In this document: positions 57,101-64,000 of the stretch, one piece after another | Layout: every line of letters begins with the position of its first letter | How positions within the stretch are numbered: position 1 is the first letter of the stretch | DNA from: Sarocladium kiliense | Lineage: Eukaryota > Ascomycota > Sordariomycetes > Hypocreales > Sarocladiaceae | Length of the DNA stretch: 64,000 nt | Direction: 5' to 3' | NCBI GenBank assembly: GCA_030734395.1 | Contig: JAUZTG010000044.1 | Location: forward strand, 744,001-808,000 | Notes under the pieces: model-generated | What the model saw: only the letters and a program-made list of their open reading frames with translations | Databases searched by the model: none | What the model was told of the DNA's origin: nothing | Made by a program: the position numbers and the translations under genes

Positions 57101-58884
57101 ATGTGGAAGATGCTGAACAGAATGATAGTCAGAGGAATGTCTATGATGACGGAGGCGAAGGCGTAAGCCGATGGTCGGTACATAGCCAGCCTCTTGTGTC
57201 GAGAGATGATAGGGCGGCCCATGAAGGATACGGTCGTTTCTGCCAGAGTGTTCATAGCGAACAGGGTGATGGGGTAGAATAGGGCGCCTGGTCGCATGAA
57301 GATCGAATCAGTCGTGTCTGAGAGATTGTAGAAGAGACTTCCGGTCACAAGCGCGTATATGATACATGAGACGAGCTGGAGGTAGTTGGACCAGTGATCT
57401 CCCCAGATAATCTGGAATTGCCTATTGCCCTGTTTAGTTGATCCAGAGTTTGGACCTGAAGCCAATATGAACTTACCTGATCGTGCAAGCCCATATTTGA
57501 CGAAAGAAGGAGACATGATATGGCGACGACTCTCTTGAGAGAAAGTCAAAGGTCCGATGCTTTTCAAGTCCATACAAATGGCGCAGAGTCGCGATTTCGT
57601 TCGAGAGCTCTTCCTCAGTTGGTCTCTTCATCTCTTCCATCATGTCACGGAAGACTGTTGATTGACGATACACCTCTTCGAACTCGGTAGCCGTATTAGG
57701 CACCCTTCCCTCAAACCCAGGCCTGATTCTACGCTCAGTATGCACGGCGACAGAGGTCAGGAAATCGGCGACATTCGCCCCGCGAGGGCATTCGAAACCC
57801 AGGTCTTCGAAGTATGAGCGGGCACAATCTCGTGGCCCATAGTAGATCTCTCGTCCTTCAGCTAGGACTAGCACTTTGTCGAACTGGTTGTAAATGCCAT
57901 TGCCGGCTTGGTAGAGAGTGGCAACTATGGACTTTCGCTGTGTATCGGCGGCTCTCCTGAGGACCTTGGCGAAGTCGAGAGCGTTGCTGGCGTCTAAGCC
58001 GCGTGTCGAGTTATCCCAACATTGTAATGGCGCCTACGGTAGTTAGTATGGCTGAGTAGACACCAAGGGTATGAAGAAAGCTGATCGGTTATAACTGACA
58101 TCGGTCGCCATGACTTCCGCAAGGGAAGTGCGCTTCCTCTCACCTCCGGACACACCCCGAATGAACTCATTGCCGACAAGTGTATCTTTCGTGTGTGCGA
58201 TTCCCAGACTCTCAAGCGTCGATTGTGTTGTTCTTTCAGTGTATAACTTCCTGTCTCTGAGATCTTCTGGTCGATTTTTGGGCATCTTCACTGAAGTCGC
58301 GAAGCCAACGGCCTCCCCAACCTTGAGCGTCGGGAAGTGATTGTCATCTGTACTCTCTTAGTCTGCATTCCACATAGCTGGTATCATATCAACAAGTCAC
58401 TAACCCTCTGTGTTCATCGCCATAAACTGAGTTAGGCTCTTGGCTTCATCTGGTCCGATGTTGCCATACCTCACATTGCCATGCACAGCAGGGAACTCTT
58501 CTCGGCTATTGGAGATGACTTTCAGGAGAGAGGTGCATCCAGATCCCGGCCGGCCGAGAACAAGTAGCTGATGAAGAGAGAGATTGTCAGCGATACGCAT
58601 TGCCATATTGGCTCATTCCAGCGTTTCCTGGACTCCGACTTACCATTTCACCTGGGCGAACCTGCCCAGACATCTTGCTCAAAATAGTCTGAACCATGGT
58701 CAGCAAGCTGAAAGAACTTCCTTCGTACTTCCTGTATGGTACGAACCCTCTCCGATTTGCGGCCATTCATGCCCGGTATCAAGTCCGTGACCACTGAGGT
58801 GCATGTTGACCCATAGTCCTCTCCTAGACCATGCACGACGACTTCAACGTCTTCAAACGTCACGGTCAGGCGTTTCTGGGCCAT
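54173..58884 (-). CDS. PDR-type ABC transporter (full size, ABCG)
   Basis: Ten minus-strand exons: 58884-58729, 58673-58644, 58567-58405, 58347-58100, 58033-57477, 57421-56916, 56837-55926, 55799-54822, 54767-54328, 54271-54173; 1362 residues. Order is NBD1-TMD1-NBD2-TMD2. NBD1 has the PDR-type degenerate Walker A GRPGSGCTS (about 67-75), signature SGGERKRTS and WDNSTRGLDASNALD. NBD2 has canonical GSSGAGKTT (about 760), divergent signature LSIEERKRLT and FLDEPTSGLD. It probably exports drugs or toxic metabolites at the plasma membrane. The roughly 100-residue N-terminal region common in Cdr1/Pdr5 relatives is missing, and an in-frame stop lies just upstream of the start. Exon 2 is only 30 nt. 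The 78-nt intron 56838-56915 is in frame and stop-free. All other joins restore family words (TIQE|MSGQVRPGEM|LLVLG, MATD|APLQCWD). Confidence 0.9.
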
Positions 58885-59315
58885 TCCTTCCAGCGTGAGC
58901 ACTTAAGAACCGTTGCCACTCCTGCTTCTACTTGCCAACAAATAATTCCAGCCGGATCTGCTTCACCGTCGCTATAGTGGTCGTGAACCGGCTTGCGAAG
59001 GGGGGAGGATGGGTGCCTCGAGGGTATGTGTAAAGGAGGATTAGGACATTCTCTCGGTCATTAAGGCTCAGTCGGGGCAGAATCAATATTTAATTCGATT
59101 CATACAGGCTATGGCAAAAATATCGCTTAGTCCGAGCACACACGGACTGTTTCCCAACATCTGAATGCCGAAGACTGCGATAGTTCCGAAGCCGAAGCTG
59201 CGTTTAGATGGAGTTCAGAGTCGTAGGATTTGTAAGATTTCCGGTGAGAGAACCGCGATATACCCACAAGAATGTCCATTTGCGCCTTTTGGCATCCCAT
59301 ATCTCCAGAACTGCA

Positions 59316-59325
59316 ATGCCGGCAT
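59316..59325. promoter_or_regulatory. ATGCCGGCAT palindrome upstream of PDR transporter
   Basis: Ten-base perfect palindrome about 430 bp before the transporter start, sharing the TGCCGGCA core with sites at 36741, 36789 and 46089 in the catabolic cluster. No GATA site adjoins it, so the link is weak. Confidence 0.35.
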
Positions 59326-62292
59326 CCGACTTTCCAGATGATATAGTCCGTGGTCAGTGATGATGGTGGAACATAGACAAGTCCACATCGGAAGTACGGA
59401 TTTACGGATCTACATTGTGGGTTATGATCTCCATTTTGAAAAATGGGAATTGTTCGCGTACGCAGCATAGCATACGACAGAATAAGCAAGATGAACAAGA
59501 AAGATGTTAAATCCATTCACAGTGGCAAGGACCAAATTGTTAGATGTCATACAGTCATGTATGTTTCAGACATTATTTCCTGCTTGCACCCTGTTGCTTC
59601 AACGCTGCGGGTAATCTGCAGGGTAGGTACTTAAGGCAGGGTCCCTAATATCGCCCAACAAGGTAGCAATGACAAGTCGAGCTGGCCAGATATCTCGGTC
59701 GTTGTTGTGCTTCCTCTTCGTCGGGGCTTGTCAATTTTTTTTTTCAACAATGTCCAGTTTCTTTGCGCATGTCGGCGTTGGTGTCCGCGCCATTCTTTTG
59801 CAGAGCTTCACTCCGCGCAAGCATTGGGGACTGAGTTGCTTCTCATCAGCACTTGGCTTATCGCACACCCTGTTCCATCAACTATTGCATGTTTGATTAT
59901 ACCAATATCTTGTCAAGATAGTCCTTGATTCAATGTCTAGCAAAGGGCGTCTTGACAATGATCAACGATGCAACTAGGAATCTAGCAATTGTGTCTGATG
60001 GCATGAACACCCAGCGACAAGAAACAAAACATGCACCAAATTCGCGCAGAGGAACAAGTATTTTACAAGTAAGGCAGGTCTTGTTTTCAGAAGACCACCT
60101 GCTGATGTATCATACAAGGTGGACTTCACTTAAGGTCTGCGGTGACGGTTTCGACAAGAACATATTGTGAACATTCTCGTGACGTCGCGACTCGCGTGTG
60201 TGTTTGCGCGCGCGGTCATTGACGGAGACCGAGGCCGGCTTCTGTTGTGGAGGTCAATGATTGTCCAAGTGGTGTGTAAGGTAGTAACCATCTAGTGGCC
60301 GAGAATGGGGTCGGAACCTGACGACCCCGCGGCCATGGCATTTCGATACTACCTTCGCCCAGAGTCTCGAGAATGGTTCTGGATGATTTGGCCTGAGCCA
60401 GTTTTTGATGCCATGCTGTACTGTTGCCTTGTCAATGCAATCATAATGCAATGCTTCCTTACTCATCCTTCGGAGGCTTCCGCGACCTCATACGATACCA
60501 CCTCAGTAGTTGAGAATAGGCCCTGACACGCTTGCACACGGCAGACACGGACGGGATCTCGGTGTGGACGATGGTTGATTTCAGTGGATCAAGCGTGAGC
60601 GTGCTATCTATCTGGTGGCCATGACAAGGACTAGGTCAACACAACCTGTATCGGCCGTCCTTCCATTTCTTCCCAACACCTTACCTTAGTCGACCACCAG
60701 TGGCAAAGACACCTCAGCCCCGACCCAGTCCAACCCTCCACCATCCGGAGAGGCTGATGACTGGCTGGCTGGTGCTGGTCTGCACCTGATTCTTCTGGGG
60801 TCACGAAACGCGTGATGGAGAAAAAGGAACGACACGGCGTTGCTGAGTTGAAACCGGGTCTGGGTCTACTCGTGATGAAATGCCCATATTTCGCAGCTGT
60901 TCTTCTGCAGATACGATGATTCACGGCACATGTCGCCCAGCGTGATCGTGCAAAGGCTCCGTACCGCCCATGATGTTGGCACGCTGACCAGTCAGGTCTC
61001 GGCCAGCGCAGGCCGTGGGAGCGCGACTGGTCACCAGGGTCCAGCAAAGGCACGATACTTAGAGGGAAAAGGGACCAGGGATTTAAGGGACTCTCATGCA
61101 GTGGGTGGGTGCAGGGCCCTTCAGACGCGAGGGATTCCCGCGTACTTGGCCTGCAGGTCGCCCAGTGATGGTTAGGCATGTACCATGCACGCATGCACAC
61201 ACACCCAGTCAACATGCACTCTAAGCAACGTCTTTGTCGATGGGCCGATCGTCGCAAAAGTAAGTCAGTCAGGCACTCGGACTTTTGACTGTTGAGGTGA
61301 AGGCGCGCACTCCCAGGGAAAGGAATCGAAAGGATACAGTCAGCCAGGAGGATTGTACGACCGATCGGGATGCCTTTGCGTCAGGTTGCCTCAGCTGGAT
61401 CCACGATTTCATGGACATGATAGCGGCAATCGAAGACGCTATCTCGACTGGGGAACGCAACTACTGTGTGATATCGAGTCGGGTCTTTGGAGGTGGGCAC
61501 CTCGAACGGGGACAGGTATGCACAGAGCACACCACACCAGCCCATATCGCGTAGCTACTCGAAATGGCGGGGAGGTTCTCAGTCGAGTGCAAAGGAGAAG
61601 TCGACCAAGAGAACGCCTGCGATAGCACTTCTTGCGATTGTGAAATCCGATCGCAATTTTCATCCTGATGAAAAGTCTTGGATGTTGAAGGCGGTCTGGA
61701 TCTGGGGCCGGAGGAAAGTGAGGCCTGGAACTCCCGGCAAGTGACTCCCGTAGCGCGCTGGGGAAGGACTTCAGCACCTGCTCCAACGGCCCGAGACGTA
61801 CGTTGGTGCTAGCGGAGTGCCCGTCCTGGTGACAGAAACCCAAGCACGGAGGGGACACCAGTGCTTGAGTGGCTGCTATCTCGACGGGACTGTTGATGCA
61901 TATCTCACAGCTCACTCCTGAAGGATGAGGTCTTGCTGTGGTCCCAAAGCAGTCGTTCAGACCCTTCGTAGACCTTCGATTTCATCATCGTCAAATGTCT
62001 CCACGTCTTGTGTTGGCGGATGATGCCAAGGTCAACCGTTAGCAGCTGGCCGAAATCAGCTGCCCGTACTCCGTAGTCGCTGGGGTCATGCTTCCAGTTA
62101 TCCTAGGTTACTAGTGGACCCCAAGCCGCCTAAGGCACCTGGAACTTGTCCTGTACCCCTGGGACTCAATGGCCCAACCACTGTAACGAGGAGTTCTCAG
62201 CGAGTCAATCGCCTAAATGCTGCTGGGGGATGCCATTAGCACAGTTGATTCTCTGGTTCCCCAGTCGTGACCCCAGCACAAAGCAGCCACCG

Positions 62293-62310
62293 CACCACCA
62301 CCACCACCAC
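62293..62310. repeat. (CAC)6 trinucleotide tract
   Basis: Six tandem CAC units in the probable 5' leader of the kinase gene; continues the His/Gln-rich CAC/CAG bias of the following coding sequence. Confidence 0.85.
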
Positions 62311-62516
62311 CCGACATTGCACTGCGCTGCACCACCGATTTCCGTCGCCTCGCCTCGACCGTCATTCTTCCTCCTCATCTTCCTCCAACCCCCAACGTCT
62401 TTCCTCGTCCTCTTGCAACCTTTCCTCCTCCGACACACGAATCTATCGCGAGCAAGCCTATTCAACGACTCGACTGCCTCCCCTCCTCGCGACTGGAGGG
62501 GCTCATATCCGGCCAA

Positions 62517-64000
62517 ATGTCGACGCCCACTACCGCCGTCGCTCTCCCTCACTACCACCATAACCACGCCCACGGCCACAGGTACCATCACCCGCCATAC
62601 TCGCCCTACCAGCAGCACCAGCAGGGCAACAGTAGCAGCCACCACCACAATCACAGCCAACACCACCAAAACCATCCCTCGTCCTCGACCGTTGCCTCGA
62701 CCACGACAGCAGCAGCTGCGGCCAATATTGCCAGCAGCACCAGCAACAACAGCGTCAGCAATCGCTCCATCGCCTCGACTTCCTTGCTGCATCACCATCC
62801 ACCCTCTCTGCCCTCGCCAACGGCCACAAACCCGCCTCGTCTGTTGCCTCTCTACCCTCCAGCGAGCGCCGGCTACTCCACAGTGACGGATGGCGTAACC
62901 CAGCCCCGACACCACCACCAGCCCCAGTCTCCAGTGCCGCCTCCGCACGCTGCCAGTCATTATCCTCATCACGTACACCAGAACGCTGCTGCCGCTACGT
63001 CGTCGTCCTCGTCACGGCTTGCCATTGACGACGGCTATCCATCATCCACGATGGCCACAGCCGGCACAACCACTATTGCCGCACCGAATGGTACGCACCA
63101 CGACGCCGCGATCGATGATCAGCCCTCGCGGAAACGCCGACGATCCCGCGAACCCGACTGGAACAATTTCTACCGCAACGGTCTTCCCAAGGAGATCATC
63201 GTCATTGACGACAGCCCAGAGCCAGAGGCCAATACTGGTCGGAAACTCGCGAACACTGGCCCTGCTCCCGCCTACGAAGCATCACCGGCTCACCAGCAGC
63301 CCGCAAAGAAGCGGCGACGGGATGATGCTCCCCCGGCTGGCTACCATGTCCAGTATCTGTCACACACAAGTACACCGAATGGCGGAACCAACTCCAGCGA
63401 CCGCACAAATTCTGCAATAAACACCACAGCACCGACATCGCTATCATCGAATGGCCAATATGAGGAGCCAGCGCTGCCACTCAAGCGGAAGCGCGCCACC
63501 CGTCAGCAGACCGCTAACGACGCTAAGCGAAGAGATGTCGATGGCCTCGGCGGCCAGTTCCTCACCTACAAGCCACCACCCTTCCCTCCAAAGAAAGTTC
63601 CTGAGGTACCGGTGCGCGTGATTCGAGATGTAAGTGACGATAACGGATTTCGCTCGTCATGACGAGCTTGGCTGACGCTCATCTTCTCCCATAGGACCAC
63701 TATAACAAGAATGTCAAAGTTGATGATGACGATGGCCACTTCATTGTAGTGCCTGATGCACATCTCACCGACAACTGTAGGTGTCGAAGTTCCACGCAAA
63801 TATGTCCAACCTTCGCTGACACTCGCCTTAGATCAGATCAATCGCCTCCTCGGCCAAGGCACCTTCGGCAAGGTGGTCCAGGCTCGCGACCGGAAACGAA
63901 ATCGAGCTGTAGCCATCAAGATAATCCGCTCTGTTCAGAAGTACCGCGATGCTTCGAGGATAGAGCTGCGTGTTCTGGCGACCTTGAAAGCCAACGACCA
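62517..64000 (+). CDS. LKH1: LAMMER (Clk/Lkh1/Kns1) dual-specificity kinase, 5' part
   Basis: Exons 62517-63629, 63695-63776 and 63832->64000; the gene runs off the right edge. The first 200 residues are low-complexity (His, Gln, Ser and Pro runs). Then come a nuclear-localisation-like basic cluster SRKRRRSREPDWNNFY and the segment GLPKEIIVIDDSPEPE, which I recognise from fungal LAMMER kinases. After DDDDGHFIVVPDAHLTDNY the kinase domain opens: glycine loop LLGQGTFGKVV, catalytic Lys in AVAIKII, then RDASRIELRVLATL. These kinases phosphorylate SR splicing factors and regulators of growth and stress. The EHLAMMERILG motif itself lies outside the window, so the subfamily rests on the N-terminal features. 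Confidence 0.88.

Larger units (their letters stand above)
58885..62516. other. 3.6-kb gene-free region
   Basis: No supportable gene. 58885-59400 should contain the PDR transporter promoter, including the palindrome ATGCCGGCAT at 59316-59325. 59400-60200 is A/T-richer with scattered stops. A GTGTGTGTTTGCGCGCGCGG tract lies near 60196. The last 250 bp are C/A- and C/T-rich (CAC repeat at 62293) and are probably the leader of the LAMMER kinase. Confidence 0.55.

Noticed and set aside
59400..60530. A/T-richer stretch as a possible decayed transposon
   Set aside because: No repeats, no transposase or reverse-transcriptase fragments and no clear mutation signature that I could see by eye.
62205..62978. 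257-codon minus-strand frame rich in Val, Gly and Arg
   Set aside because: Antisense shadow of the CAC/CAG-rich start of the LAMMER kinase gene.

Overview
The window is nuclear DNA of a filamentous ascomycete (Pezizomycotina; Dothideomycetes would fit, but I cannot fix the class). The evidence is short GT-AG introns of about 47-126 nt with CTAAC/CTGAC branch points, fungal-only families (three Zn2Cys6 regulators, a PDR transporter, a Phx1/Hoy1/Htf1-type homeobox protein, a fungal SNF transporter) and gene spacing typical of these genomes. I rebuilt every gene model by eye, with exons joined so that phase is kept and family motifs are restored.

Left part (1-23 kb), core genes: the 3' part of a p34/Irc6 adaptin-binding protein; a homeobox regulator behind a 4.2-kb gene-free upstream region; a Dnf3-type P4-ATPase lipid flippase; dihydroorotase (pyrimidine synthesis); a sodium/neurotransmitter-symporter-family transporter; and a secreted proteinase-K-like subtilase.

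Middle part (26.2-46.1 kb), an accessory block of ten genes on mostly alternating strands: NCS1 permease, Zn2Cys6 regulator, FAD oxidoreductase, ACS-type MFS transporter, homogentisate-dioxygenase-like enzyme, cytochrome P450, isochorismatase-fold amidohydrolase, second Zn2Cys6 regulator, DHA1-type MFS transporter and HSL-type esterase. It has the make-up of a catabolic cluster: uptake, oxidation, ring opening, C-N and ester hydrolysis, plus its own regulators. Most of its promoters share a CCGGCAA/TTGCCGG element next to GATA sites (CTTATCTTGCCGG is identical in two divergent promoters 8.8 kb apart). The ring-cleaving enzyme keeps the iron ligands of homogentisate dioxygenase but appears to have lost two second-sphere active-site residues, so its substrate may not be homogentisate. 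I regard this cluster and its regulatory code as the candidate undescribed system.

Right part (46.5-64 kb): CAND1 (cullin exchange factor), a third Zn2Cys6 regulator facing a PDR-type ABC transporter tail to tail (42 bp between stops), a 3.6-kb gene-free stretch, and the 5' part of a LAMMER (Clk/Lkh1) kinase that runs off the window. I found no rRNA, tRNA, CRISPR or transposon that I could support.
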